Part shown: one piece after another, positions 24,437 to 41,165 of the stretch | Layout: every line of letters begins with the position of its first letter | How positions within the stretch are numbered: position 1 is the first letter of the stretch | Source of the DNA: Uloborus plumipes | Lineage: Eukaryota > Arthropoda > Arachnida > Araneae > Uloboridae | DNA: 64,000 bases | Direction: 5' to 3' | NCBI GenBank assembly: GCA_038373865.1 | Contig: JAXGGA010002835.1 | Location: 49,616-113,615, forward strand | Program-made: the position numbers and the translations under genes | Notes under the pieces: generated by a model | The model's database searches: none | Told to the model about the DNA's origin: nothing | The model's input: the letters and a program-made list of their open reading frames with translations, nothing else

Positions 24437-24440
24437 TTAT

Positions 24441-25202
24441 ATTATTAAGCAGTACATCAATCCCAACCCGCTGACTCAAACGCCTCTCTTAAATGAAAAA
24501 AACATGGCTTACTTTCAATCGTTAATGGCAAGCAATTAGCTTTAATCTCAAACCGCTTTCACACGAAACATTCATTTTCCTTCTATCCAAGCATAGAGAC
24601 AGAACTTATAGGCCGCTTGCAGGACCATGGAGGATGAAGGGAGTTAAAATACGTTTTAAAATAACCATCTCCTCTAATTAAGAATCCTCTAATGAAGAGT
24701 AGGCAGAATGGGTCATATTCATGAAATTTCGAATCTATCGGTACCTCGTTTGACTCTCGCCTGCCAGCAGGTCTCGAGGAATTTAAGTTTCAGTCAGACA
24801 GATAGATATGCACAAATTTTAATAGTAAACATATTTTACAGCATTTTACACCAGCTTCAAATATATTAATAAGAGAATTTTCACTTTAAGTTGAAATGAG
24901 TTTATTACTTTGTATGAAGCTTTTGTTAGACAAAATCTTCAAATTTGCATTACATATAATTCATTTGGAATTAAACCAATAATAATACTCGAATAACTTT
25001 TTCACGTTACATTTTTTCCATATATTTTGTGTATTGATAAAAACTTATTACTATCGTTATTATTTTTTCCATATGCTTGAAGAAATTCAAAATATATCTA
25101 CAATGTTGTTTACAACTACGTATTTTTATCGAACAAAATGCAAAAGCAGGTGCTTTAAGCGACAAAAGAGCTTTTTTTCATAAAAGATTATCTCTATTTC
25201 TG
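24441..25202 (+). repeat. 762-bp direct duplication, copy 1
   Basis: Matches 25601-26362 with about 11 substitutions and no indels that I could see, so about 98.6% identity. No terminal inverted repeat, frame or poly-A tail identifies it as a known element. The two copies are in the same orientation at an exact offset of 1160 bp. Confidence 0.95.
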
Positions 25203-25600
25203 TAACAATCCAAACTCCAAGCTTTATTAAAATTAGTCAAATGAAATATTAAAAACCGTGATAAGATGGCACCTGTCAATCCAAATGAGAAATCGAGTCC
25301 TTTCCTTAAAATACAGGATACCATTCTAAATTTATCGTCTGAAAAACATATTTTACTTCATTATTAATTTATTTCAATATAAATTGCAGCAAATGGCTTG
25401 AGTGAACGAATTTAGCTTTTAATTTATCGTTTGCTGGTTGATCTTTGTCGATGTTTATTGTTTTTATTATCATTGTGAAGAATAATGCACGAAATTTCTA
25501 TGACTAATACTTAAAATTTTTAGGATCAGTTGAGTTTAAAAGAAAAAAATGCTCCAAATATACTTTTGCAATGTGATTATTTATTGTTGGACTGTAATAT
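25203..25600. other. Unique spacer between duplicated blocks
   Basis: About 398 bp with no counterpart downstream of copy 2. No feature recognised. Confidence 0.6.
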
Positions 25601-26362
25601 ATTAATAAGCAGTACATCAATCCCAACCCGCTGACGCAAACGCCTCTCTTAAATGAAAAAAACATGGCTTACTTCCAATCGTTAATGGCAAGCAGTTAGC
25701 TTTAATCTCAAGCCGCTTTTACACGAAACATTCATTTTCCTTCTATACAAGCATAGAGACAGAACTTATAGGCCGCTTGCAGGACCATGGAGGATGAAGG
25801 GAGTTAAAATACGTTTTAAAATAATCATCTCCTCTAATTAAGAATCCTCTAATAAAGAGTAGGCAGAATGGGTCATATTCATGAAATTTCGAATCTATCG
25901 GTACCTCGTTTGACTCTCGCCTGCCAGCAGGTCTCGAGGAATTTAAGTTTCAGTCAGACAGATAGATATGCACAAATTTTAATAGTAAACATATTTTACA
26001 TCATTTTACACCAGCTTCAAATATATTAATAAGAGAATTTTCACTTTAAGTTGAAATGAGTTTATTACTTTGTATGAAGCTTTTGTTAGACAAAATCTTC
26101 AAATTTGCATTACATATAATTCATTTGGAATTAAACCAATAATAATACTCGAATAACTTTTTCACGTTATATTTTTTCCATATATTTTGTGTATTGATAA
26201 AAACTTATTACTATCGTTATTATTTTTTCAATATGCTTGAAGAAATTCAAAATATATCTACAATGTTGTTTACAACTACGTATTTTTATCGAACAAAATG
26301 CAAAAGCAGGTGCTTTAAGCGACAAAAGAGCTTTTTTTCATAAAAGATTATCTCTATTTCTG
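25601..26362 (+). repeat. 762-bp direct duplication, copy 2
   Basis: See copy 1. Similarity ends abruptly at TCTATTTCTG in both copies. Confidence 0.95.
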
Positions 26363-26930
26363 CAGAAAATCCATCAGCACCTGCGCTATTGTGAGACACA
26401 TAATACTTTCTCAAAAAGTTTTCAGAACAATTTTTGTTTTGAATAAAATATCTGACAGCCAGTATTTTAACTTTATTCATTGCCTTTGCTTAATTTAAAA
26501 CTAGAAAGTAAGATCTAATTTTGAATAAACTCAAAAAAGTTGTAAACAATTTAGGAAAGTTTTGTTGAGCACAAAGAACAATTTTTTTCTATAAATCATG
26601 CATTTTTATGTAACTTTTTATCTTAATCAATAATACAACAGTTTTCTTTCAAAGGTTTGTAAAAGTCAAATGGGACGTGATTTTCAGAATTTTGTGTTTT
26701 GGAAAAGCTCTTGAACGTTCGATTTAAATAATAATTTGGAATGTAAGACAAAGGAAAAAACACATTTATGATGTTAGAAAATAAGTGTTTGAAGGAAAGT
26801 AGATTTAATTATGTTCAAGCGTCTTGAAAAGCTCTGCTTTTTCATTAGTGTTCTTTTTGTGTTTTCCTGAGATGGTACTGCTTGAAACACTATATGAAAA
26901 ATTTTGTACAAGTATCGTTTGCTATTGGCC
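26363..26930. other. Intergenic, nothing recognised
   Basis: AT-rich sequence up to the SINE. No frame of interest. Confidence 0.5.
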
Positions 26931-26944
26931 AGTACTTTCTGATG

Positions 26945-27208
26945 GGCCGTGGTAGCCCGATCGGTAAGGCGCCGGACTCGTGACCGGAGGGACCCGGGTT
27001 CGATCCCATCCGAGCAAAGATCCAACGGATTGATTAATGGTGGCTGGAGGACGTTAAAAATGTCGTGGTCACAAAGTCCTCCAAGTGAAACGATACGTCT
27101 GAGGGGTCTGGGCCTTTGATCGGTTCAAAAAGAACAGAAAGCTCTTCAGGGTCCTATCCCGGTAAAACCACGAGTTGTGGTAAGTACGGGGGACCTTAGA
27201 GTGTGTGA
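26945..27208 (+). mobile_element. tRNA-derived SINE, full-length copy with target duplication
   Basis: Flanked by a perfect 14-bp target duplication AGTACTTTCTGATG (26931-26944 and 27209-27222), the mark of LINE-assisted insertion. The head is tRNA-like: A box TAGCCCGATCGGTAAGG, then a B box GGTTCGATCCC. The body then shares TGATTAATGGTGGCTGG, AAAGTCCTCCAAGTGAAACG and CTATCCCGG with the copy at 59682. It is transcribed by pol III if at all, with no poly-A tail. The perfect duplication implies a fairly recent insertion. Confidence 0.93.
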
Positions 27209-27222
27209 AGTACTTTCTGATG

Positions 27223-27818
27223 CTTACCAAAAAGTTTTTTTTTTTAATGAAGGAGTTTTACTACATAAGGGAATAACTGGATGAACTTTTCGTTGCAACA
27301 TTTCACCCCAAGATTAATTTCAGAGGTCCGAATTTCTACTTTGCGAAGCAAAACATGGAAAGTAAGGAAAATTATGAATCAGAATATACTTATTTTGTTA
27401 ATTGTTGAATTTACCATATTTTCTTACATTACTTTTTCTGATTACTTGGCTCTAAATTTTAAACTATAATTCTGAATACTAAATGAGGAGTCTTGGATTG
27501 GCATAACTAATTGCGTTAGTTTAATATGTTAATACTGTAAATAAATTTCCTCTTATGTAACTAATTTATTTTTATCAATACCGTAAATTAATCCCCTTCC
27601 CCCGAGAAAATCTTATACAAAAGCAATATTAAAGAAAGTTTTTAAATGTCATACACAATAGTTTTTTAAAAAAAATACTGCAAAGCATATTAAGGGTTAC
27701 TGTATAAGTCTAGATATTCATTTGTTAGTGTTACTGATTAAATTTTTGCCCAGTTTCGAATTTCAAATTTCTAAAACTGATGTGTCTTTTTAATTTGGCT
27801 GTAGTTGTGAAAATGTTC
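27223..27818. other. Intergenic, nothing recognised
   Basis: AT-rich. A 62-codon frame at 27281-27469 resembles no protein family. Confidence 0.5.
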
Positions 27819-27822
27819 TTAA

Positions 27823-28122
27823 CCCTTTATGCCCCAATTTAATTTATTAATGATTTTTAATACTTTTTTTTGGTTTTTAGTTGAAAATACATTAAAAAAC
27901 ATATTTATCTAGTGAAAATATTTTTAAAAATTTGGGGGTCTAAGGCCTCCTACGCCTTAGGCCCCCAAGAAAACTGTTTAAGATCGCAGGCACCATCTGT
28001 CGGCCTCTCAACAAAGTGCAGGGAGTTTAATTTAACCGCTTCAGCATGATTACAGCCATTTAGGATTTGTAATACTAAATTAATTTAAGCGGGACTTCTG
28101 AGTGCCGTCGGGGCATAAAGGG
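27823..28122. mobile_element. piggyBac-like MITE with perfect 13-bp termini
   Basis: A 300-bp element between TTAA at 27819-27822 and TTAA at 28123-28126. The termini are perfect inverted repeats: CCCTTTATGCCCC and GGGGCATAAAGGG. It contains an internal hairpin GGGGGTCTAAGGC / GCCTTAGGCCCCC (27931-27967). TTAA targets with CCC ends are characteristic of piggyBac. There is no coding capacity, so mobilisation would need a transposase in trans. Confidence 0.88.
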
Positions 28123-28126
28123 TTAA

Positions 28127-32520
<4,394 letters not shown>

Positions 32521-32705
32521 CAAGCCTGGTTTTCCAAGTTTTTCCGGGGGGGGGGGGGGTGCGGTCAGAGGGTGCAAACACAATGCAATTTCATAGGAAA
32601 ACAACGAAAACCACGCCCACTTGTTTGTAAATGCATTGATTCCTCAAGTCAGGGGGTGGGCAATTGATCCCCCCCCCCTCCTGACCTCTCTAAATGACGG
32701 GCTTG
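32521..32705. mobile_element. hAT-type MITE, diverged copy
   Basis: Aligns to 43824-44000 (G-run, AACACAATGCAATTT, GTAAATGCATTGATT, CTAAATGACGGGC). Ends CAAGCCTGG... and ...GACGGGCTTG. The 8-bp flanks AAAAAAAT and AGAAAAAT match at 7 of 8 positions, as expected for an aged hAT target duplication. It carries a 12-base G run and a C run that could pair. Confidence 0.72.
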
Positions 32706-33889
32706 AGAAAAATCAAAATGGCATTAAGTTTGTATCATTTAAATCGACTAGAAGTAGAGCAATAGCTTCCCAAAATTCCCTTTTGAAAAAATGCTTTTAA
32801 AGTCCCCATTTGAATAACGACGTCAGTTCCTTGAAAATCAGTAACAACTATTCTAACATATTGCCAAATTAAAAAGTTCCTATTAGGTTAAATTCAGTAG
32901 TAAAACTTTTTACTAATACTACTCGAAACTTTGATTATACCTTCACGGCAGCTTAAAAAGTTAATCAACCGCAGCAAAATAAACAAAAGGGGAAAATTCA
33001 ATTCCTTACAGAAAAAGCCAAAAATCGAAAGAAAGATTTTTTTGTTCACACTGAAGCAAAAAATGGTAATATTCTGCTTTCTCTTGTCAATGATGTCTTT
33101 CACATAATTATTAGCTGGTGCAGACTATTTTTTTCTGTAACTAATTTAAAATTATTTTTTAACTATTGAAAGATGCTTGTATTTTTTTTCTGACTAATTC
33201 AGCTACTCGTATTTTTCAAACCATAGGAGGAAAATCTTCTTCCATATATACATATTCTCAGCTTTATTTATATAGATTATGCAACTAAGTAATACTTTTA
33301 TTCCCATTTTATATTAGAGAAAGAAAATCTAGACAGGATTTCATGATGAATTTCATACCTAGACTAATTACCATTATCCATTTACCTAATTTTAAAATGT
33401 CGAAGGAACACTTCCCTTTCTCGGAATTCGAATAAAGTACTTTGTAACCTTAGCAGGTTGCATCAATTAATTACTTCAGCAAACTACTTCAAATTAAAGA
33501 GATCAACTTGAAAAAACAAAGGAAAGCAAGAATACCTGCTTATTTGAAGCTTGATTATAAAGAGTAAAACTATCCTTTCAATAGTTTAAAATTAATTGAG
33601 TTGGTAAGATGAGAAAAAATTGTCTTTAGCTTCTAATATAACTGAAAATCCATTAAGAAAAAAAGAAAGACGCAGAAAATACAAATTTCATTAGAGTTTG
33701 AGCTCATTGGCCTATGGTTCAGTTTACTATTACAGCGGAATAGAGGAGTATTAAAACAGATCCTGTATCTTGTGAATCAAACTTTTTTCTCTATTTTTCT
33801 TCTTTGGTTTTTGTTGCATTTTCTTTAATTACTTCCACCAGAAAATAAAATTGATAAAATTGAAAGTTAGACATGTTAAGACATCGAAC
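32706..33889. other. Intergenic, nothing recognised
   Basis: AT-rich. No coding or repeat structure recognised. Confidence 0.5.
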
Positions 33890-33891
33890 TA

Positions 33892-34181
33892 CACTGCAAA
33901 AAATGAACTGTTGTTTTTACAGTATAATATTGGCAACCGAGGTTCCAATTTAAAACTATAAAATGCACAGTAATAAACTGTAAACTGGCAATTTTACACT
34001 TTATCACCATAAAATTAGCTGAATTATACTGTAAAAACAGCAATATAATACTGGCAGCAGAGGTTCCAGTTTAAAACTGTAAAATGCAAGGTAATAAACT
34101 GTAAAATTATTAATTTTTACAATTAACTACCGTAAAATTAGCTGATTTATATTGTTAAAACAACATTCCTTTTTTACACTG
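33892..34181 (+). mobile_element. ACAGT-family MITE, copy 4
   Basis: Flanked by TA on both sides (33890-33891 and 34182-34183). Starts CACTGCAAAAAATGAACTGT; the right end is ACATTCCTTTTTTACACTG, with the terminal CAGTG mutated. Internal GGCAGCAGAGGTTCC and ACAGTAATAAACTG blocks are present. About 290 bp, shorter than copies 3 and 7. Confidence 0.88.
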
Positions 34182-34183
34182 TA

Positions 34184-36790
34184 GTTATCATATATATTGC
34201 ATATCAAATATTAAAAATAATATCTAAATATTATAATTGAATTACTAACTAATGCTTATAATTATGATGTATTATTTAAAAGAATTATATTTCTGTAAAT
34301 TAAAACTTGTAATACATACATCAGTCAAATTGTTGTACCTTATATTTTTGTGACCTACAGTTGATGTGAGGAGGAAAAATCTGGTGTAGACTCCACACTA
34401 CTTCTTTTTACGTCTATAAAATAATTGAATTCTTTGCAACTTAAGAGGTTTGGTACGTTTACTCATCTGCACACCCGTTAAGAAGCAACTTCTTCGGTGA
34501 TTAAAATTTCGTAAAAAAATGGCTTTTTTAGGCATTTTCCCCCACACTAAAAAATATGGTAAACGTGGATATGTTCAATTAAAAATAAAAAAATAGGGGA
34601 ATTTTGGTTAATCCGCTGGACTCTGACTTAAAATCTCAGCAAAATAAGCTGCAGAATGTTGTTCACATTAGGTATGCTTGATGGTCCCCCTTAAAACATA
34701 TTAAAGACAACGTAGAAACTTTTTCACAAAGCAAGGACAGCTTTCTTCAAGAAAAACAAAATTTTTTACATCAGTAACGAGCTGCCCATAATGAACAATA
34801 ACAAGGGACTACATTTTGGATTACACTAAAAAGTTAGGCCCCTTCACATCGCTACTGGTAAAATTGCGTTTGAAATATCATCTTCATTTGCAATATTCCA
34901 ATTCAATGTTACTTTTCTCCTAAAATGAGGAAAAGCACAAAATTTTGAAAAAAAGTACGTTCAAATTTCAACTTTCTATTGTCTTGAATCACAAAAACTA
35001 AGTTTTCGCTGAGAAATATTCAGAAAAATTATATCTCCAAACTGCAAATGATTTTGCGAAATCATTAACAATAATCGTGTTACGTATTGTTATTTCAACC
35101 ATATTAGCAAGCATACACATTTGATTGAATAAATTTTCTGTCGTTGAACAACTTTTCCTTTGGTACAAAATATAAGATAAAGCATATACGTTCTGATTTA
35201 ACCATAAAATAACAATAAAGGCAACATTAATTATTGCTCGAAACTTCAGTAAATCTATTTTTGTTTTCTGTGTAACTCAAAAGTGTTTAAAATATTTTTA
35301 CGAAGTAAAAATTTGAAAATAAAATATTCAAATATAAATTAACGTACTGGCTGCCGGATGAGCCATATTTTCATTAAAGTATCTCAACATCATCTTTTAT
35401 TTCGGAGCAGTATATGCTATTCTATTTCAAAACAAGTCCTTTCCGGAGATTTTCCTTTAAAATTCAAAGGAAGTGCAGCTTTTATTCACCGAGTGTGAAA
35501 ATTTAAGAGCTTTATTCTAAATATTCTTCGTCTCAAGTAAATTATTTAAAGTAATGATATAGAAAAGTGGAAAATACTGACACATTTTGCACTTTCGATT
35601 CAATAGAAAAGATTTTTCATTTCCAAACTAACCAATTTTGCTATCTTCAAAGTTTCTTTGCAGGCATATAAATGTGACATTACCTAATTAGAGTCTGTTT
35701 GTCTTAGGTAGTAATAAAATAAGCTCTAATTACACTTCCGGAACACAATTCGCTTTCAGAAGTTTAAAATAAGAGTGTAGCCATTTATTTTCCATTGAGT
35801 TTTTCAAGTTTATATTTTGCGTTTTAATATTTTTAAAATATATTTTTTTTCGTTAATATGCAGTTTTTTCTTTTTAAAAACATGAAGTATGCTACATAAA
35901 AAAAATCCTGAAGAGTACCGTACGAATAGTGACGTAATGAAAATGGCGTAATGACGTAATGGTTCGCGAATTTAGTCAATACTCAGGAAGGGTTCCGCGA
36001 AGGTCTGGACCTTGGGAACCACCTCTTTGTACAATAAAGTTTGCAATATCATAACTTATAAAACGGTTTATATGTTAAGATAGATTAGGATTTTTGGTTT
36101 TAAAAGTAGCTAAACAGTTTTTTAGCGAATTTTTTTCCGAAAATAAAGATAGTATTTCTCCAATGTTTGCAACTTTTGTTATGCACTTCATCATTTCTTA
36201 CGTTTTTAGTACTGCTTCCACGGAACTAGACGATGCTCACCATAACAACATTAGAAAAACTTTCTTTTTAGCTATAGCCCGGTGAAGCATTTGCCCAGTT
36301 GAAGTCAAGTTTACATCATGTGTTTGACGTTAACTTTTTCCATGTAAAATTTGAGCAAGTTCAGTACATGGAAAAAGGCTTTTTTGCATCAATGTGTGCT
36401 GTTTTGATAAAACATTCGGTTAAAATTTTGAGTATAAAGGTTTTCGAATATCAATATTATTTTTAAAGAAAATATACTGACCTTTATTACAAGTATTCAT
36501 ATGTACGAGAATAAACATCATATGTGCGCATTAGAAAATTTTTTTACATCTTGGGTTTCCTAAATAAAAATTAAATGGATCAAAAAGCGAAAGTGCAACA
36601 AACTTTCAGTCTTTCAAACATGAAAGCTTTTTTACGACTACCTTACATTATGTGCATCTTTACCAAGTCATTTTTATTCTTAAAAAGACAGTTCTTTACT
36701 ATGAAATCGTAAATCGTATTGTTCGTAATAATGGGTTAATATGGCATGTATATAAATTATGACTCCAAGGAATTCTCGAGGCAAGAAGCA
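34184..36790. other. Intergenic, nothing recognised
   Basis: AT-rich. A short patch at 35925-36020 has two TGACGTAATG motifs and is more GC-rich, possibly an old repeat. The 63-codon frame at 36094-36285 has no family resemblance. Confidence 0.45.
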
Positions 36791-36794
36791 TCAT

Positions 36795-37775
36795 GTGGCA
36801 AAGTAGGGATACGAATATTCGGCTTTAAATAATGCAATATTTCAGTAGTTCGGACAAAAACTTCTTGCAACAAACAGTAAACCAGTTTTGTGAAAATCAT
36901 TCGATGCTTATTTGGGTGTTATGAAAAAAGAGGGGAAATAAATCGTAAGACTCTATATGTAAGTATTTTTACTTTCAAACGTGAATGGAAATTGGAAAAA
37001 AAACACGTGGTAAACTTCTTAAAAATAGTGGATTACTTTTTATATGGGGCTGTGAAATAGTCAAAAATGAAAAACAAAATGTAAATTTGTTTCGAAAAAG
37101 AAAGAGCAACGTATTTTTCTAAGAAACTTCCATTAAAACATTATTTTTAACATTTAGTAGTAATTTGTAGCTTCAAAAAACAGGTAAGATGACAACTCCA
37201 CTTTTTTTAAGGGGCGAAGTGAAAAATTAAATATGTTTTTGATAAATTATTTTTATTGTTGAAAATATTTTTGATCAAATGAATGAAGAATTAAAAGAAT
37301 TAATTAATGAATAAATTGATAAATAAACAATAAACGAAAAAAAAAATTAGTGAATTAACGTATGAGGGAAAAAAACGAATATGAAACAGTAAATAAATAA
37401 AACAGTAAGTAAATGAAGGAATTAACAATTAAATTATTAAACGGAAGAATGTATATGAGATAATGAGTAAATAAATGCTAAGTTGAATTATCTCATGATT
37501 GTATAGGTACTTGAAATAAACTATCTCACTTTGCCTTGCATCTCAGGAACGTTTTTAATTTTAACATTACAAAAAAAAACTTACAACAATATATAACAAT
37601 TCGAGTATTATCTTTTGAAAATTGCTTATATTGTCATCATTTTGATTTTTAGAGGCAATTTTTCTGATTATAATGGAGCACATGGCTTACTACATGGTCA
37701 AAATATTACCAGATAGGTGGCGCTAAACACAGAGTAAATATTTCACCACATTTCACTTTGCCCCACATTCCCAAA
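36795..37775. mobile_element. Tentative DNA element with GGGCAAAGTG subterminal motifs
   Basis: TGTGGCAAAGTAGGG near 36796 is mirrored by CACTTTGCCCCACA near 37755. Related motifs lie at 37212 (GGGGCGAAGTG) and 37527 (CTCACTTTGCC). The interior has an AATA-rich tract (37270-37480). No clean terminus or target duplication was found, so the boundaries are guesses. Confidence 0.25.
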
Positions 37776-38731
37776 AATCTTACGCAGCATTAAATTTCCA
37801 TTTTAAATATCTTTCACGTGTCAGATATTCCGTAGATAGTCATAAAGTATTTTATATATAGAGAGAGTGTTACTATTAAAAATAAAAATATCATATTGCT
37901 TTTCTGGCAAATGGAGCTGCGGTCAAATGTTTCGTGAAAACTACCCGATGATGCGCAATTATGGGAAATTTATTTGATTAAGTGTTTTCCTTTTCACTAA
38001 AAGCGTATAAAATAAGGTCGCTTAGGGCATTCTTTTGCTTCTATAAAGACTCAAAGCACTTCATTCTAATGGTCATTATTGAATTTCAATCATACCGTCT
38101 ACTCATTTTTGTCTATTTATTTTCCTTATAAATCAAGCTAAACTATACAAAGCCGTCGTTGTGTGACGTCGTAGTTAAATAACTCCCTTAACTATTAAAT
38201 AATTATAGTTTCGCCAGCGTTACTTAACAAAAGAAGTCATGAGAGACTCAAAAATTTAAAGCTGGTGCAGAAACTGTTTTTTGTGCTTTTAAACAAATGT
38301 GTCTTTGTTAATCCTGTATTCTTTTTCTTAATATTATGCTAGAGTTAATAAAAATGAAAATTTTCAAAAAAAGTGAAATGAAAACTTTAAAACCGAAATC
38401 ATTCAAACTGCGAGATAAACCATATTATATAAAACTGTTTCGCTTGTAAGTCTTTAAATTTCAATAGTAAAGAATTTACGTATTGATTTTTTTTTTAGTT
38501 TATAAAACTATTATTAGTTTCCTTATTTTTCTTTTCTTTTTTAAATTCATTAATTTGGTATTTTCACTTTTAAGTAGAAACTGGAAGTGAAAAGACCCAA
38601 AGTTATCTAAGAAACGGGACGGTATCCAAAAGTAACCGTTAAAGAAAAGTACAGTTCTAATATTTAGAAGCCTTTTTAAACTTATGGTACATGATAAAAT
38701 GTAAAATAGTGCAGCTTGGGTAGAGATGTAA
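37776..38731. other. Intergenic, nothing recognised
   Basis: AT-rich, with no features that I can support. Confidence 0.45.
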
Positions 38732-38983
38732 AAGATGTGAGGCCCCAAAGGGCTGAAGTCTGACTTTGCCTCTGCCTACTTTGCTTCAGCTGTGCATAAC
38801 GGAATGGCCTTCACGCCTAGAATAACCCTGCCAGGAGTAAGAACTTCCAACGTACTTCCCCCATTCCGCCCAGGGACACTCCCCCACCATGTTGAGGCAG
38901 CAACGTTCTCACGGGCTCATGGACTTGATTTAGATGATACTGTCTAACAAGTGGGATAAGTCACAACAACAACAACAACAGAA
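38732..38983 (+). repeat. GC-rich SINE-like repeat with (CAA)n tail
   Basis: A sharply bounded GC-rich block (AGGCCCCAAAGGGCTGAAGT at the start, CCCCACCATGTTGAGGCAGC inside) ending in an ACAACAACAACAAC tail (38961-38981). A GC-rich body with a trinucleotide tail in AT-rich DNA fits a retroposed SINE. No clear A or B box was found. Confidence 0.5.
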
Positions 38984-40000
38984 GCCTTCCTTGAATTGTT
39001 ATTGATAAAACCAAGGTTTAAAAATTACCATTATACATTATTGGTTCAATTACATTAATACTGCTTTATTGTACCTATTATTTTCAGGTATAAGTTGCTT
39101 CAAAAATATTTATTATTATTTACATCTTAAAGTAAAGAACATTTGCTGAACATTTTACTCTGCTTGCTCTTCGGTAGTAAAAAAAAAAAAAGAAATGTAA
39201 GAAATCAAACATCAAAAGTTATCCTTCAAACAGAAGTTTTCTGTTTGAACCAATTATTGTACACGTGTTTAAAAAATATACTCATGATAGCATGTCTTAA
39301 ATTTGATTATTCCTGTAGCAGATTTTTTATTCATTTTCTTGTCCGGCCAATTTGGAGAGCAAGTAATAGAGTTATTAATTTTATTACTTAATCTCCAAGT
39401 AGTTTGTTATTAAGTTTACAGCAAGATAACTTGCATTTATGGTTTAACTTATTCTGGTTCTGTCAATCAATCTATAACGTCTATCAGTGTTAAATCTGCT
39501 AGAAATAGTATTTCGATTTCTAATAACAATATTCTTCTTTTTTCTAGAATACGAGGCATTAAGAATATTCAAACTATCCATAGTCTTAATCATTTAAGAG
39601 AGTGGAATTTCTCTTTGTGACATATTGTCTAGTTCTTTCTTTCACACAACACTTACATAAATGCACCACTGCTAAAAGCATGCTACTACATTTTAGGCAA
39701 TGTTTATTTTAAAAATCAATGCAGTATGCTAAATAAAAAACTTACAAGCAAGATAATATTAGACTGAAGCATTAACTACTTTGAAAATATAAAACGTCTT
39801 CAACATTTGGTGTAATATAGCCTAAACTAGTTTAAGCTCATTTTATTTGCTCAATGAACTCCTTTTATTTTCGTGAAAGTAAGAAATAAAATATTATAAA
39901 TTTCTTACTATTGGTCAAAATATCAATTTCGAAATATCTCTGTCATAACCTTCTTGACGATTATTCTCAGATTTATAAAGAGTAAGAACTGTAACACAGC
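38984..40000. other. Intergenic, nothing recognised
   Basis: AT-rich. The 82-codon frame at 39143-39391 begins at a poly-A tract and resembles no family. Confidence 0.5.
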
Positions 40001-40165
40001 ATCTACCTGCAGAAGGAACTACTATTTTGCTAGATGCTTTTTAGCCTACTTTCCCGTTAAAAACAAAAGAAAGACCAAAAAAAAGTATTAAAAGTAGCTT
40101 AATGCATCTAAAAAATATCGCCAAGTCCAAAAAATATCGCCAAGTCCAAAAAATATCGCCAAGTT
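40001..40165 (+). repeat. Left module plus three 19-bp minisatellite units (clean copy)
   Basis: TTTAGCCTACTTTCCCGTTA leads through an A-rich segment to AAAGTAGCTTAATGCATC and then three exact units of AAAAAATATCGCCAAGTCC (the last ends AAGTTA). The same left module occurs at 8155 (noisy) and 62645-62745 (without the array). Confidence 0.85.
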
Positions 40166-40290
40166 AAAAAAATAAAAAGGTAAATTGAATATCGAAAAAT
40201 TAAAAATTTGAAAGTAGGGTATTGAGATGGGGAATTTGTGTGTCGGTCGGTCGGTCGGTCGGTCTGTCGGTCTGTCTGTCCCCCCCTAAT
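40166..40290 (+). repeat. Spacer and GTCG/GTCT run of the compound repeat
   Basis: TTGAATATCGAAAAATTAAA, then GTAGGGTATTGAGATGG, then GTCGGTCGGTCGGTCGGTCT and a run of C. Matches 9801-9900. Confidence 0.85.
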
Positions 40291-41165
40291 AACTTTTGAA
40301 TGAACATTCCGATTTGGACAAACTTTTTTTTGTTGGAAAGATCTCGGCGAGTACAGCTCATTCCCATATTTGATTTTTCGATTTGAACAATTTTTGGTTC
40401 AACTTTGAACCGTTCAAACAACCGGTCCCGCGATGCTAACTTTTGAGTGAACAGTCCGATTTGAACAAACTTTTTTTTGTTCGAAAGATCTTTTCCAGGA
40501 TACTTCATTCCCGTATCTACATTTTCGATTTGAACAATTTTTCGTTCAACATTGAACCGTTCAAACAAGCTGTCACCCCTAATAACTTTTGAATGAACAG
40601 TCTGATTTAAACAAATTTTTCTTTGTTCGAAGCATATCGGGAAGGATACTTTATTACCGTATTTAAATTTTCAATTTGAACATTTTTGGTTCAACATTGA
40701 ACCATCCAAGTAACCTTTCCCCACCTAATAACTTTTGAGTGTACAGTCCGAATGGAATAAACTTCTTTTTTGTTCGAAAGATCTCGACGAGTACAGCTCA
40801 TTCCCATATTTGATTTTTCGATTTGAACAGTTTTTGGTTCAACTTTGAACCGTTCAAACAACCTGTCCCGCGATGCTAACTTTTGAGTGAACAATCCGAT
40901 TTGAACAAACTTTTTTTTGTTCGAAGGATCTCAGCAAGGATACTTCATTACCCTATTTAAATTTTCCATTTGAGCATTTTTTCGTTCAACATTGAACCGT
41001 TCAAGCAACCTTTCCCCACCTAATAACTTTTGAGTGAACCGTCTGAATGGAATAAACTTTTTTTTGTTTGAAAGATCTCGGAGAGGCTCTCCCATACATT
41101 TCCATATTTCGCTTTTTGATTTGAACCATTTTTCGTTCAATATTGAACCGTTCAGAAAAAAAATT
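40291..41165 (+). repeat. 147-bp satellite, six units with trimeric higher-order pattern
   Basis: Unit starts (AACTTTTGARTGAACA) fall at 40291, 40438, 40584, 40730, 40878 and 41025, so the period is 146-148 bp. Unit 4 is almost identical to unit 1 (both carry GAGTACAGCTCATTCCCATA and CCCGCGATGCTAAC), while neighbours differ much more, so three unit types repeat as a block of about 440 bp. Because 147 is divisible by three, the minus strand shows repeated 49-residue open frames (RDLSNKKKFVQIG); I take these as a by-product and not a gene. Confidence 0.92.

Noticed and set aside
26945..27020. A functional tRNA gene at the SINE heads (also near 3650, 48040, 50540 and 59690)
   Set aside because: A and B boxes are present, but the acceptor stem does not close, and the head continues into a shared SINE body or is degenerate.
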